Positions 43,024 through 51,912 of a DNA stretch of 64,000 nt are shown here, piece after piece; the stretch's first letter is position 1; every line of letters starts with the position of its first letter. The translations under genes were made by a program, and so were the position numbers. The notes beneath the pieces are model-generated. The model was not told where the DNA came from, did no database searches, and saw only the letters and a program-made list of their open reading frames with translations. Origin of the DNA: DATFNI01 sp963712305 (GTDB lineage Bacteria > Bacteroidota > Rhodothermia > Balneolales > DATFMH01); contig CAVQHI010000001.1 of NCBI GenBank assembly GCA_963712305.1, forward strand, positions 620,001 through 684,000. Direction: 5' to 3'.

Positions 43024-43740
43024 TTAAGTCATCTGCTGGCTCTGTGACTGCATAACCACTTCATTAAGCACCGATCCTGATGGCTGTGTAACAGCATAAT
43101 AGACAGCCTTGGCCACGTCCTCCGGTTTGAGCATGATATCAGGGTTAACCTTCATATCGATGCTGTCATTTTCCCAGAAAGGCGTATCCACACTACCAAG
43201 ATACATCATACTAAAACGGATGTTCAGCCGGCGCGTTTCTTCGATGAGTGACTTCACGAAACCGGTCAGGGCAAATTTCGTCGCCGCATATACCGAACTG
43301 TTTTTCATACCCGATCTCCCCAGAATTCCGGGGAACATCACTACTGTACCCTGTTTGCGTGTTTCCATGTAGCGCATCACACTTTGGGTGACCAAAAATG
43401 TGCCGTATAAATTGGTATCAATGACATCTTTGGCCTCTTTTGGATTGATATCGAGCAAAGGTTTGATGAGACCTAATCCAAAAGCATTTATGAGGACATC
43501 AATCTGGCCAAACTCTTGTGCAACATCATTCACCATCTTGATCACCGACGACATATCTGTTACATCAACATGAGTGACGTACGCTTCGCCGCCATTTTCG
43601 TTGATCTCTTTGGCAACGGCTTCCGCTTTCTCATCGGTCCGTGAAGCCAGAACAATACGAGCATCCGCCTGTGCCAGAAGTCGTGCACAGGCTGCTCCTA
43701 TGCCGCCGGCTCCGACAATTAATACTACCTGGTCATTCAT
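43024..43740 (-). CDS. Short-chain dehydrogenase/reductase
   Basis: 238 residues, the normal length of a classical SDR. The cofactor loop VGAGGIGAACARLLA (about 8-22) is GxxxGIG-like with one Gly change (usual TGxxxGIG). The DVTDM block is at about 58-62, NAFGLG at about 87-92, and the catalytic Ser/Tyr/Lys in MKNSSVYAATKFALTGF (about 147-163). It ends with a family-typical tail. An NADP(H) enzyme is suggested by RTDEKAEAVAK. Substrate unknown. It lies between terminator-bounded lat and purL, so is probably alone. Confidence 0.9.
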   Translation of the reverse strand: MNDQVVLIVGAGGIGAACARLLAQADARIVLASRTDEKAEAVAKEINENGGEAYVTHVDVTDMSSVIKMVNDVAQEFGQIDVLINAFGLGLIKPLLDINPKEAKDVIDTNLYGTFLVTQSVMRYMETRKQGTVVMFPGILGRSGMKNSSVYAATKFALTGFVKSLIEETRRLNIRFSMMYLGSVDTPFWENDSIDMKVNPDIMLKPEDVAKAVYYAVTQPSGSVLNEVVMQSQSQQMT

Positions 43741-43840
43741 TAGTATTACTGTATTTTAGTCAATCCGTGTCTGTTTGATCTGGCGTCGTGCAACGTTACA
43801 TGAAGTACTTTTCATTCCATCAATAACTGATTAACAAGAA

Positions 43841-46102
43841 CTATGATAGGGCTTCATGGCTTTCAGATTGCTGCATTGCCTCCGGGATAACTGACTCGTA
43901 GATCTCTTTCATTTCCGAAACCGGAATCCGGAAGACACCTTCAATGTCGAGTGATTCTCCACCAATTCCACCCAGATGATGCATCGGCAACTCTTCTTCC
44001 CAGCAAAATCCCTCGAAATCATCCCAGTTGTCAGGACTAATCTCAACGACAACGCCAGATTGTGCCTCACTGAACAGAATCTCTGTCCGTGTTCCTTCCA
44101 TATCATCCAGGTCTAGTTCAGCTCCCTTACCGCTGAACAGGGCCATCTCTGCAAGTGTGATAGCTAGTCCACCATCCGAGATATCATGTGCCGATTTAAT
44201 CCAGCCTCGTCGGATCATTGCGAGCAGACTGTCCTGCAGATGTTTCTCGAATTCCATATCAAGATGTGGGGCATCGCCAACGGTTTTTTCGTGGACCCAA
44301 CTCAGATACTCGCTTCCACCCAATCCAAGACGAGGTGCACCAAGATAGATCACCAGGTTTCCATCTTTCTTGAATGGAAATGTAATAGTGTCCTGCATGA
44401 TATCTTCAACAAGACCCAGCATACCAATTGTTGGCGTCGGGAATACCGCTCCTTTTTCATTCTCATTGTAGAAACTCACGTTACCACCGGTCACGGGTGT
44501 ATTGAACAACTCGCAGGCCTCACCCATGCCGGCCACCGCTTCTTTGAATACCCAGTAAACTTCGGGCTTGTAAGGATTACCAAAATTGAGACAGTTTGTA
44601 ACAGCCAGTGGTTTTCCGCCTGAACAAATAATGTTTCGTGCTGCTTCTGCAACAGCAATCCGGGCACCTTTTCTGGGATTCAGATATACGTAACGGCCAT
44701 TACAATCTGTCTTGACGGCCAGGCCTTTGCGCGTGCCTTTTACCCGAACGACTGCGGCATCAGTCGGACCAGGACCAGCGACAGTATTTGTCCGTACCAT
44801 GGTATCATATTGTTCATACACCCATCGTTTAGAAGCAATGTTCGGAGAGTGAAGTAACTTGATAACCATCTCGCCGTAATCAGAAGGCTCTTCCAAAGTT
44901 TTTTGATCAAATCCCTGGACAATCTTAAGATAGTGGGGTTCTTTAGTCTCACGAATATAAACCGGAGCTCCACCACCAAGTACAAGAGATTCGGCAGGCA
45001 TGTCCGCTTTTAGTTTATTTTGCTGGTGGAAGTAGAGACGGCCCGAATCGTTGACTTCACCAATTACAACAGCATTAAGATCCCACTTTGAAAAGACATC
45101 TATTATCTCTTGTTCCCGTCCTTTCTGAGCACAAATGAGCATCCTTTCCTGGCTTTCTGAGAGCAATAGTTCATAAGCCGACATATTTTCTTCGCGCATC
45201 GGAACTTTGTCCAGATCAATCGTCATGCCGCACTGCCCCTTGGCGCTCATCTCCGATGAAGAACAACTTATGCCCGCCGCTCCCATATCCTGGATACCGA
45301 TGACGGCGCCTGTCTTTATAGCTTCAAGGGACGCCTCCAACAACAATTTCTCTGTAAACGGGTCACCTACCTGTACACTTGGACGCTTGGCTTCACTTTC
45401 TTCAGAAATTTCTTCGGATGCAAAGGTTGCGCCATGAATGCCATCGCGTCCCGTACTCGCGCCAACGATCAGGATAGGATTACCTTTGCCCCGGGCTACT
45501 GCTGATGCTGTCTCCCCAACCTTCACAACTCCCACACTCATGGCGTTGACAAGTGGGTTGCCTTCGTAGCTTTTGTCAAAATAGATCTCACCGGCAACGG
45601 TCGGTACCCCAAATGAATTGCCATAATCCGCTATACCCCGAACGACGCCATCAAGAAGAAAACGGACGCGATCATTAGACAAATCCCCAAAACGCAGGGA
45701 ATCGAGAGATGCGATAGGCCGGGCGCCCATCGTGAAAATATCGCGATGAATCCCTCCGACACCCGTTGCTGCTCCCTGGTATGGTTCGACAGCCGACGGG
45801 TGATTGTGGCTCTCGATCTTAAAAGCGCAAGCCAGACCATCACCAATATCCACCAGGCCGGCGTTCTCTTCGCCCGCACCAACTAGCAACTGCGGCCCTG
45901 TCCTGGGAAGAGTTTTGAGCAGGGCGATTGAATTTTTATAGGAACAGTGCTCGCTCCACATCACAGAGTAGACGCCAAGTTCTGTGTAATTAGGTGTCCG
46001 GCCAAGAATAGAACAGATCTTTTCAAATTCTTCTTCGGTCAGGCCATGTTCCAGGGCCAGTTCAAGCGTTACTTCCGGTTCGTTAGCTACGGTTTGCGGC
46101 AT
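43841..46102 (-). CDS. purL: Phosphoribosylformylglycinamidine synthase, PurL subunit
   Basis: 753 residues, the size of the small (bacterial) PurL that works with PurS and PurQ. It begins with VTLELALEHGLTEEEF, then the signature WSEHCSYKNS (about 48-57), the first ATP site NAGLVDIGDGLACAFKIESHNHP-like block (cut at about 79-100) and the second half with TDAAVVRVKGTRKG (about 445-458) and GGLAITLAEMALFSG (about 640-655). The enzyme makes FGAM from FGAR, glutamine and ATP in purine synthesis. The neighbours are not purine genes. Call firm. Confidence 0.96.
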   Translation of the reverse strand: MPQTVANEPEVTLELALEHGLTEEEFEKICSILGRTPNYTELGVYSVMWSEHCSYKNSIALLKTLPRTGPQLLVGAGEENAGLVDIGDGLACAFKIESHNHPSAVEPYQGAATGVGGIHRDIFTMGARPIASLDSLRFGDLSNDRVRFLLDGVVRGIADYGNSFGVPTVAGEIYFDKSYEGNPLVNAMSVGVVKVGETASAVARGKGNPILIVGASTGRDGIHGATFASEEISEESEAKRPSVQVGDPFTEKLLLEASLEAIKTGAVIGIQDMGAAGISCSSSEMSAKGQCGMTIDLDKVPMREENMSAYELLLSESQERMLICAQKGREQEIIDVFSKWDLNAVVIGEVNDSGRLYFHQQNKLKADMPAESLVLGGGAPVYIRETKEPHYLKIVQGFDQKTLEEPSDYGEMVIKLLHSPNIASKRWVYEQYDTMVRTNTVAGPGPTDAAVVRVKGTRKGLAVKTDCNGRYVYLNPRKGARIAVAEAARNIICSGGKPLAVTNCLNFGNPYKPEVYWVFKEAVAGMGEACELFNTPVTGGNVSFYNENEKGAVFPTPTIGMLGLVEDIMQDTITFPFKKDGNLVIYLGAPRLGLGGSEYLSWVHEKTVGDAPHLDMEFEKHLQDSLLAMIRRGWIKSAHDISDGGLAITLAEMALFSGKGAELDLDDMEGTRTEILFSEAQSGVVVEISPDNWDDFEGFCWEEELPMHHLGGIGGESLDIEGVFRIPVSEMKEIYESVIPEAMQQSESHEALS

Positions 46103-46227
46103 GTCTTAGAATTTAGTGTGATTAGAAACCCGAATGAAAATACGAAAACGCACCGATTGGATTAAACCCCTTCCGGAAACTTCACTAAAATAAATGTATG
46201 TCCATGCAAATACGATGGGTTGTAAGG

Positions 46228-46265
46228 CGTGGCTGGTTCAGGCGTCCTCGCCTGAACCAGCCACG
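46228..46265. repeat. REP hairpin, perfect 17-bp stem with TCCT loop
   Basis: The arm CGTGGCTGGTTCAGGCG (46228-46244) is exactly repeated inverted at 46249-46265 around TCCT. It lies 8 bases past the stop of the RAYT gene. The same loop and inner stem occur at 46988-47013 and 5691-5716. Confidence 0.92.
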
Positions 46266-46273
46266 TCGCCTCG

Positions 46274-46810
46274 CTATGTTACAAGTATATCATGCAAGGG
46301 ATTACCAGGGTTTGCACTGCTGTAACGAAAGTACTCGGCCTCATCTACTATCCCTGCCCTGACTGGATTTTGATGAATATATTCGATTTTCTGCCTTAAA
46401 ACCTGGTCTGAATATAGTGCTGTGGGATAACATCCATTCTGCCAGATCTGGAATGATTTATTCATCCTGTTTCTGCCGCCTACTTTTCTAAATTCTTGCA
46501 AAATCCATCTGCGTCTGCTCTCTTTGGGATTATTCGAGATCAACGAAAAAAGTTTCTTGGATGTGAAGGATTTGAAATCTCGCAGAATATTGGGCAAAGA
46601 ATTTTCCGACGAGATTATTATATGCAAGTGATTCGTCATCAAAACAGAACTGTAAATAACTAATCCTTTGTTTTTATAGCAATATCGCAGACTCTCCATA
46701 ATGAAATCGCAGTATTTTCTGCGCGTATAAATATCAATCCACTTTATAACAGATAACGTGACGAAGTTTATTTCATCACTATAGGTTTTACGTCTCATCT
46801 TGAAATACAA
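46274..46810 (-). CDS. rayT: REP-associated tyrosine transposase (RAYT)
   Basis: 178 residues. The Y1 HUH motif is His61/His63 in MTNHLHIIIS, with MTNHxH standard for RAYTs. The nucleophile tyrosine is Tyr144 in KIEYIHQNPVRAGIV, the signature that distinguishes RAYTs from IS200 TnpA. VRAGIVDEAEYFRYSSA is typical as well. The protein cleaves and joins single-stranded REP DNA. The gene lies between a perfect REP hairpin (46228-46265) and an inverted REP pair (46931-47013), as is usual for RAYTs. It appears intact. It is not an ordinary IS. Confidence 0.94.
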   Translation of the reverse strand: MYFKMRRKTYSDEINFVTLSVIKWIDIYTRRKYCDFIMESLRYCYKNKGLVIYSSVLMTNHLHIIISSENSLPNILRDFKSFTSKKLFSLISNNPKESRRRWILQEFRKVGGRNRMNKSFQIWQNGCYPTALYSDQVLRQKIEYIHQNPVRAGIVDEAEYFRYSSANPGNPLHDILVT

Positions 46811-46930
46811 ATAGTTTTATGAATGTTATTCGCTCTTGGCAGGTAAGCCATTAAACATCTCAATCTGACTTAATCTACTATTTTTAAGCGATATACAAAA
46901 CGCTTTAGAATCGCGATGGTCGGCCTTGTG

Positions 46931-47013
46931 CGTACAGGCGAGGACTCCTGTACGAGCATATGTGCAACACCGCTGCCCCCCCCACGCTGGTACAGGCGTC
47001 CTCGCCTGTACCA
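46931..47013. repeat. REPIN-like inverted REP pair
   Basis: Two hairpins in opposite orientation: CGTACAGG...CCTGTACG at 46931-46954 with loop AGGA, and TGGTACAGGCG/CGCCTGTACCA at 46988-47013 with loop TCCT (perfect 11-bp stem). They are separated by 33 bases containing a C-run. The second ends 6 bases before the HAD gene stop. The 120 bases between the RAYT start and the pair contain no gene. Confidence 0.88.
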
Positions 47014-47019
47014 AACACC

Positions 47020-47724
47020 TCAATCAATAAGCAGCTCACACAACTCATCAAAATCCTTAAACACAAAATCCGCTTCATTGGCCTCTTTCGGCGTTCCGTT
47101 TGGGGCATACCAAGCTGTTTTCCAGCCATAAGCCGATCCGCCACGGATATCCGAACTCAAAGAATCGCCGACATAGAGGATCTGTTCTGGTTTGAATCCT
47201 GTGCGCTCGGTGGCATGAGCAAAAATCTCAGGCTGGGGTTTCATGTATCCCACTTCTTCTGAAATGACTAATTGTCTGGCCATTTCGTAGAATCCAAAAC
47301 GCTTAAATTTTTTCTGCTGTAGTTCGAAAAAGCCGTTCGTCAAAATTCCCGTTGGATATTTTTGTCTGAGCAGCGCATAGCCGTTTTTTGCACCATCAAC
47401 CCATTTCCAGTGATATTCATACCGGTTGATATAAAAATCAGCTACCGGTTTCCACCGACCCGCATCCAGATTCAACGCAGACAAAGTATCTTCAAAGCGA
47501 TGCCGCTGAAGGTATGCTCTTTCAATCTCATGATGACCATACTTCTCCCAAAGGGCACTGTTAACCTCGTGGTAAGTATCCTGCCATTTCTCCAGGGTTA
47601 CTCCATGGAGAAAATCAAAATGCTCATACGTTTCGGCCTGTGCTGCACGTTCTGCACTTGTATGATCCAAGAGTGTGTTATCGAGATCAAAATAGATAAA
47701 GGAAGGTTTTTTAATCGAAGACAT
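47020..47724 (-). CDS. HAD-superfamily phosphatase, YjjG-like
   Basis: 234 residues with all HAD motifs: YFDLDNTLLDHT (nucleophile Asp12 and acid/base Asp14, about 10-21), GILTNGFFEL (Thr, about 109-118), the Lys in MKPQPEIF (about 148-155), and GDSLSSDIRGG (about 173-183). The cap is helical, as in YjjG-type nucleotidases that clean non-canonical nucleotides. The substrate is not certain. The gene runs toward the RAYT region and its stop is 6 bases from the REPIN. Confidence 0.9.
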   Translation of the reverse strand: MSSIKKPSFIYFDLDNTLLDHTSAERAAQAETYEHFDFLHGVTLEKWQDTYHEVNSALWEKYGHHEIERAYLQRHRFEDTLSALNLDAGRWKPVADFYINRYEYHWKWVDGAKNGYALLRQKYPTGILTNGFFELQQKKFKRFGFYEMARQLVISEEVGYMKPQPEIFAHATERTGFKPEQILYVGDSLSSDIRGGSAYGWKTAWYAPNGTPKEANEADFVFKDFDELCELLID

Positions 47725-47880
47725 GGTCGTAATATCGTTTTATTTTGGTCCTAAAAATACGATACACCCGCAACCTAACCAATTAGCTGACGTAGCATTG
47801 TAAAAAACAGAACCGATTTTCGGTTTGCATCTATGAAGATAATACTCATTTCTTATATTGAGACTCTTTAAAAAACCAAT

Positions 47881-48471
47881 TTGAGAACTATGGTCAAGAA
47901 ACTTATACCGGTTGGCATCATTGTTATCCTGTTTTTTTGGGGTGTTAGTGTGAACAATAGCCTTGTTGATCTCCAGGAAGGCGTTCGTTCACAATGGTCC
48001 CAGGTCGAGAATCAGTACCAGCGCCGTTCGGACCTGATTCCGAATCTTGTAAATACAGTGAAAGGGGCGGCAAACTTCGAAAAAGAAACACTGACTGATG
48101 TAACCGAAGCCCGAAGCAAGGCGACATCTATCAACATCAAGGCCAGTGACCTGACCAATCAACAGGCGCTCGCCAACTTTGAACAGGCACAGAGCCGGTT
48201 AAGCGGTGCGCTTTCACGACTTTTAGTCACTGTCGAGCGGTATCCCGACCTGAAAGCAAATCAAAACTTCAGGGATTTACAGGTACAACTCGAGGGAACT
48301 GAAAACAGGATTTCGGTTGAAAGAAAGCGTTATAACGATGCTGCTCAAAAGTACAATATCCAAATCCGTCGTTTCCCGGGCAGTTTACTTGCCGGTATCC
48401 TCGGATTCCAGAAAATGGCCTATTTCCAGGCTGATAAAGGTGCGGAAGAGGCTCCAAAAGTTCAATTTTAA
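47881..48471 (+). CDS. lemA: LemA family protein
   Basis: 196 residues. An N-terminal membrane helix (LIPVGIIVILFFWGVSVNN, about 5-23) precedes a helical domain with the LemA block ENQYQRRSDLIPNLVNTVKG (about 45-64) and EARSKA, ERYPDLKAN and the C-terminal FPGSLLAGILGFQKMAYF. LemA proteins are membrane-bound with unknown exact function, often placed with TPM/HtpX genes. It starts a cluster with two TPM-domain genes 10 and 434 bases downstream; the cluster is a frequent Bacteroidota arrangement. Confidence 0.92.
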   Translation: MRTMVKKLIPVGIIVILFFWGVSVNNSLVDLQEGVRSQWSQVENQYQRRSDLIPNLVNTVKGAANFEKETLTDVTEARSKATSINIKASDLTNQQALANFEQAQSRLSGALSRLLVTVERYPDLKANQNFRDLQVQLEGTENRISVERKRYNDAAQKYNIQIRRFPGSLLAGILGFQKMAYFQADKGAEEAPKVQF

Positions 48472-48480
48472 GTAACTCCC

Positions 48481-48936
48481 ATGAGTGAACCGGAAGTACA
48501 TCACCTGCTGTCAAAAGACGATGAATCTTTGATCATTGAGGCCATCAAAGCGGCCGAGCACCGCACATCTGGTGAGATACGCGTGCATATTGAAGACGAG
48601 TGCGAAGGAGATACTCTCGATCGCGCCAAGGCGATGTTCTCTGAATTGGAGATGAATAAAACCAAACAGCGAAACGGGGTGCTCATTTATGTGGCACTCG
48701 ATGATCGCAAGATGGCTATATTCGGTGATGAAGGTATTCACGAGCAGGTCGGGCAGAATTTCTGGGAAGATGTACGCGATCAAATGGTCCGGGAATTTCA
48801 GCGTGGTAATCATGCCAAAGGAATTGCTCAAGGTGTGAAAATGGTTGGCGAGAAACTGCGGACCCATTTCCCATGGCAAAGTGATGATAAAAACGAATTA
48901 AGTGATGAAATCAGCTACCGGAAAGAGTCTGAATAA
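48481..48936 (+). CDS. Soluble TPM-domain protein
   Basis: 151 residues without a signal peptide or membrane helix. The TPM fold (about 15-135) is visible in AIKAAEHRTSGEIRVHIE (about 20-37), NGVLIYVALDDRKMAIFGDE (about 62-81) and the helical tail GIAQGVKMVGEKL (about 118-130). It follows lemA by 10 bases and overlaps the next TPM gene by 32 bases. The family's function is unknown; it is associated with LemA in membrane quality or photosystem-like repair in others. Confidence 0.85.
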   Translation: MSEPEVHHLLSKDDESLIIEAIKAAEHRTSGEIRVHIEDECEGDTLDRAKAMFSELEMNKTKQRNGVLIYVALDDRKMAIFGDEGIHEQVGQNFWEDVRDQMVREFQRGNHAKGIAQGVKMVGEKLRTHFPWQSDDKNELSDEISYRKESE

Positions 48937-49723
48937 CCTCCGGCTCCTTCTCGTCTTATTCTTATCGATGCTTTCTGCAAGTGTATTGCAGGCACAGGAT
49001 TTTCCGGCAAAACCGGTCGGATTTGTGAATGATTTTGCCCACATGCTAAGTCAGGGTGAGGTACGTTCACTGGATCGAAAATTGAGTAATTACCGGGATA
49101 CGACGTCCAACGAAGTGGCTGTTATCACAGTACCGAGTCTTCAGGGCTACGCGGTTGACCAGTTTTCAATGAAAGTGATGAACACATGGAGCATCGGCCA
49201 GCATGACAAGCGCAATGGCGTTTTGATTTTTGTTGCAAGGGATGACCACAAAATGCGCATCGAAGTTGGTTATGGACTTGAAGGTGCATTGCCAGATATT
49301 CTGGCCGGCCGTATCATCCGAAACATCATGCAACCGGCTTTTCGCAGAGGAAATTATTATCAGGGCCTGGACCAGGCTACGACGGCCATTATGCAATACG
49401 CATCAGGAACCTATAAAGCCGAGCCACAGAAAAAAGGCAATCCGATATCACGAGCGTTTCCATTACTCTTACTGGCATCCGTAATCATCTATTTTCTTGT
49501 TATACGTCGCGATGGTCCACGTAACCCCGGAGGCAAATCCGGCGGCGGCAAAAGACGCAGAACCTATGGATCTTCCGGATTCATCTTCCTGCCGGGCGGA
49601 GGCTTTGGTGGAAACTGGGGCAGCGGCTCCAGCGGAGGGGGCTTTGGCGGCGGCGGGTTCGGTGGCTTCTCCGGCGGTGGTGGGTTTTCCGGCGGCGGCG
49701 GTGGCGCCAGTGGAGGCTGGTAA
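48905..49723 (+). CDS. Membrane TPM-domain protein (YgcG-like)
   Basis: 272 residues from the ATG at 48905; a GTG codon directly before it (48902) is an alternative. A signal peptide (LLLVLFLSMLSASVLQAQ) leads a TPM domain (about 30-160: VGFVNDFAHMLSQGE, NEVAVITVPSLQGY, NGVLIFVARDDHKMRIEVGYG, GNYYQGLDQATTAIMQY). A membrane helix (ISRAFPLLLLASVIIYFLVI, about 180-200) and a C-terminal tail almost entirely of Gly, Ser and Phe follow. This is the normal YgcG layout. It overlaps the previous gene by 32 bases, so the pair is co-translated. Confidence 0.9.
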   Translation: MKSATGKSLNNLRLLLVLFLSMLSASVLQAQDFPAKPVGFVNDFAHMLSQGEVRSLDRKLSNYRDTTSNEVAVITVPSLQGYAVDQFSMKVMNTWSIGQHDKRNGVLIFVARDDHKMRIEVGYGLEGALPDILAGRIIRNIMQPAFRRGNYYQGLDQATTAIMQYASGTYKAEPQKKGNPISRAFPLLLLASVIIYFLVIRRDGPRNPGGKSGGGKRRRTYGSSGFIFLPGGGFGGNWGSGSSGGGFGGGGFGGFSGGGGFSGGGGGASGGW

Positions 49724-49732
49724 CAATAATCA

Positions 49733-50401
49733 ATGATCAGTAAACAGCTATCAATGAATACAAATCGTTTCTTTTCTGTCGCATCAGCCATTTTAATAGC
49801 TCTGGCTATTTCAGTTTTCTGGGTATCCCCCGGATCGAAATCGAACCGGATTGATCCTATGAAAACCATATCTAAACAAAAGTGGGATGAGCTGCTTGAT
49901 GGCGGTCATACAATCGGCTCCAAGGATGCACCGGTTACGCTGATCGAATTCAGCGATTTCCAGTGCCCCTACTGCGGCATGTTTGAAAAAGTGCTCGAAC
50001 AATATCGGAAAGACCACCCTGGACAAATCCGCTTGATCATGTACAATTATCCGCTTCGTCAGCACCCCCAGGCTGTAACAGCAGCTGAAGCAGCAGAATG
50101 TGTTTCACACATGGGTGACTATCCACGCTTCCACAATCTCCTCTTCAAGAATCAGCAAAAATTCCCTTCACAACCTTTTGACAGCCTGGCCAAGCTCGCA
50201 GGTGTTACTGATTTATCTGCCCTCCACGGATGTATGAAGGACACGACTACGATAAACGCCATTCGTCAACAGATAGTAATGGGAAACAGTGTAGATCTAT
50301 TTCAAACTCCTACCATTATCATTAACCGTGCCTATTATTCAGGGGCGCTATCGTACAAGGAACTTGATCAGGCCGTGCAAATGGCTCTGAAATCAAAATG
50401 A
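49733..50401 (+). CDS. DsbA-like thioredoxin-fold protein, membrane anchored or exported
   Basis: 222 residues; 215 if it begins at MNTNRFF (49754). A hydrophobic segment (FSVASAILIALAISVFWV) precedes the thioredoxin domain, with CxxC in SDFQCPYCGMFEKV (about 73-86) and cis-Pro in FQTPTIIINRAYYSGAL (about 194-210). VTLIEF is the standard first strand. It is of the DsbA/BdbD (thioredoxin_4) type and would catalyse disulfide exchange outside the inner membrane. It follows the TPM gene by 9 bases, so it is part of the lemA cluster, and a terminator ends it. Confidence 0.9.
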   Translation: MISKQLSMNTNRFFSVASAILIALAISVFWVSPGSKSNRIDPMKTISKQKWDELLDGGHTIGSKDAPVTLIEFSDFQCPYCGMFEKVLEQYRKDHPGQIRLIMYNYPLRQHPQAVTAAEAAECVSHMGDYPRFHNLLFKNQQKFPSQPFDSLAKLAGVTDLSALHGCMKDTTTINAIRQQIVMGNSVDLFQTPTIIINRAYYSGALSYKELDQAVQMALKSK

Positions 50402-50428
50402 AGCAGACGTAACTCATCGGCCTTATTT

Positions 50429-50459
50429 AAGCCTCTGTGATCATCGCAGGGGCTTTTTT
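50429..50459 (+). terminator. Terminator of the lemA-TPM-dsbA-like cluster
   Basis: AAGCCTCTG and CAGGGGCTT pair (one G-T) around a 9-base loop and are followed by six T residues. It begins 28 bases past the stop. Confidence 0.88.
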
Positions 50460-50749
50460 GTTTCCCCAAACTCTTTGTTAAAAACACAGAGTATGCTGTA
50501 GGAATGACCAAAGAAGGCGATAGTATTACAAAAATGTTAATTGAATATTATTATTAATTCCTATCCGGAATAAGACCAATAGGTACCTGGAAATCACACA
50601 CGGGTAATAGAAACCCATTTCCCCTCTTTTCTGTTCAATGTTTATCTGGCTTTTGTTTGAGTATGGATAAAAACTTCCGCATAATGAAATGGAAGTTCAT
50701 GAGAGCCAATACATACGAATTTTATTTATAATCAGGTTTCTTACCAATA
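50460..50749. other. Intergenic region ahead of the AI-2E gene
   Basis: About 290 AT-rich bases with no gene seen; they should hold the promoter of the AI-2E family gene. Confidence 0.4.
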
Positions 50750-51793
50750 ATGACCCGAAACGAATTTGTAAAACGACTGCTGATCGCAATCAGCCTTGTC
50801 TTTTCTGTACTACTAATTATTTACGCTTTTCAGATTATTCTGCTGGTTTTCGCTGGTTGCTTGCTTGCTGTTTTTCTGACGGGCCTCTCTGCCTATATCA
50901 GGAAATACATCAAACTGCCCGAGCAACTCAGCCTGATCCTTGTGATCATTCTTATCATTCTTTTGATTGGATCGTGCTCATGGTTTTTCGGTACGGAAAT
51001 CGGTGCGCAAATCAACAAACTTGGTAGCAGTCTCAGGAATGCTTACAACGCTTTTGTTTCCCAGATACAGCAGACCAACTGGGGATCACAATTGCTAAAA
51101 CAGGCGACAAGTGGAGTTGGTGACTCCAGCGGCTTTAAATTGCTGTCTAAAATAACGGACATTTTTACAACCACTATCGGAACACTTTTTGACGGTTTTG
51201 TGATTGTCTTTTTGGGATTATTCCTCGCATTTGAGCATCGTATGTACACGCGAGGGATAAGGTCCATTTTTCCTGAAAAATTACGTGAAAAGGTGACGGA
51301 GCTGCTTTCGCATCTCGGCCAGGTTTTGAGATGGTGGATGTTCGGTCAGTTCATGTATATGCTCGCAATCGGTGTTTTGTCCACGATCGGCTTGTGGATT
51401 ATGGGTGTTCCAATGGCTCTCTCACTTGGCATCCTTGCCATGCTCCTGTCCTTCATTCCCTATCTGGGTACCATTTTATCGGCCTTGCCCGCAATGTTAA
51501 TCGCCCTTTCGATCAGCAACCAGATTGCACTTTATGTCCTTATCCTTTATGTGATAATCCATATGATAGATGCCTATCTGCTCGCACCCCTGATACAGCT
51601 TGAAGCAATTTCCCTGCCACCTGCACTCACTATCGCTGCACAAATTCTTATGGCATACCTGGCGGGCGGGCTCGGACTTCTGCTTGCCACACCGCTGACC
51701 GCCGTGATCATCGTCCTAATCCAAATCCTGTATATTCGGAACGTATTAGGCGAAAATGTCGTGCTAATCGGACAGCACAATAGCGAACATTAG
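50750..51793 (+). CDS. AI-2E family transporter (membrane permease)
   Basis: 347 residues with seven or eight membrane helices. Hydrophobic N-terminal segments (about 10-75), a mostly polar central part (about 85-150, GSSLRNAYNAF), and the C-terminal part with LSFIPYLGTILSALPAML (about 232-250) and the end motif LAGGLGLLLATPLTAVIIV (about 301-319). The AI-2E family includes TqsA and Na+/H+ antiporter-like members, so the substrate is open. It is a single gene. Confidence 0.9.
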   Translation: MTRNEFVKRLLIAISLVFSVLLIIYAFQIILLVFAGCLLAVFLTGLSAYIRKYIKLPEQLSLILVIILIILLIGSCSWFFGTEIGAQINKLGSSLRNAYNAFVSQIQQTNWGSQLLKQATSGVGDSSGFKLLSKITDIFTTTIGTLFDGFVIVFLGLFLAFEHRMYTRGIRSIFPEKLREKVTELLSHLGQVLRWWMFGQFMYMLAIGVLSTIGLWIMGVPMALSLGILAMLLSFIPYLGTILSALPAMLIALSISNQIALYVLILYVIIHMIDAYLLAPLIQLEAISLPPALTIAAQILMAYLAGGLGLLLATPLTAVIIVLIQILYIRNVLGENVVLIGQHNSEH

Positions 51794-51912
51794 CCGGGGA
51801 AAAATGACCGTGGACGCCCGGGCTCGTGCTAACGTTGGGGCTTATCCTGTTTGTACAGCTCACGGACGTCCAAACGGTCTATATCGATTTTATCAGCTCT
51901 TTTCGCTGAATC

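Noticed and set aside
46904..47262. Overlapping open frames on both strands around the REPIN
   Set aside because: They follow the palindromes and the HAD gene in other frames, have no ribosome-binding site and no recognisable domain.
49469..49869. Ala- or Pro-rich open frames opposite the glycine-rich tail of the YgcG-like gene
   Set aside because: They are mirror frames of a GGC/GGN repeat tract and are expected by composition.
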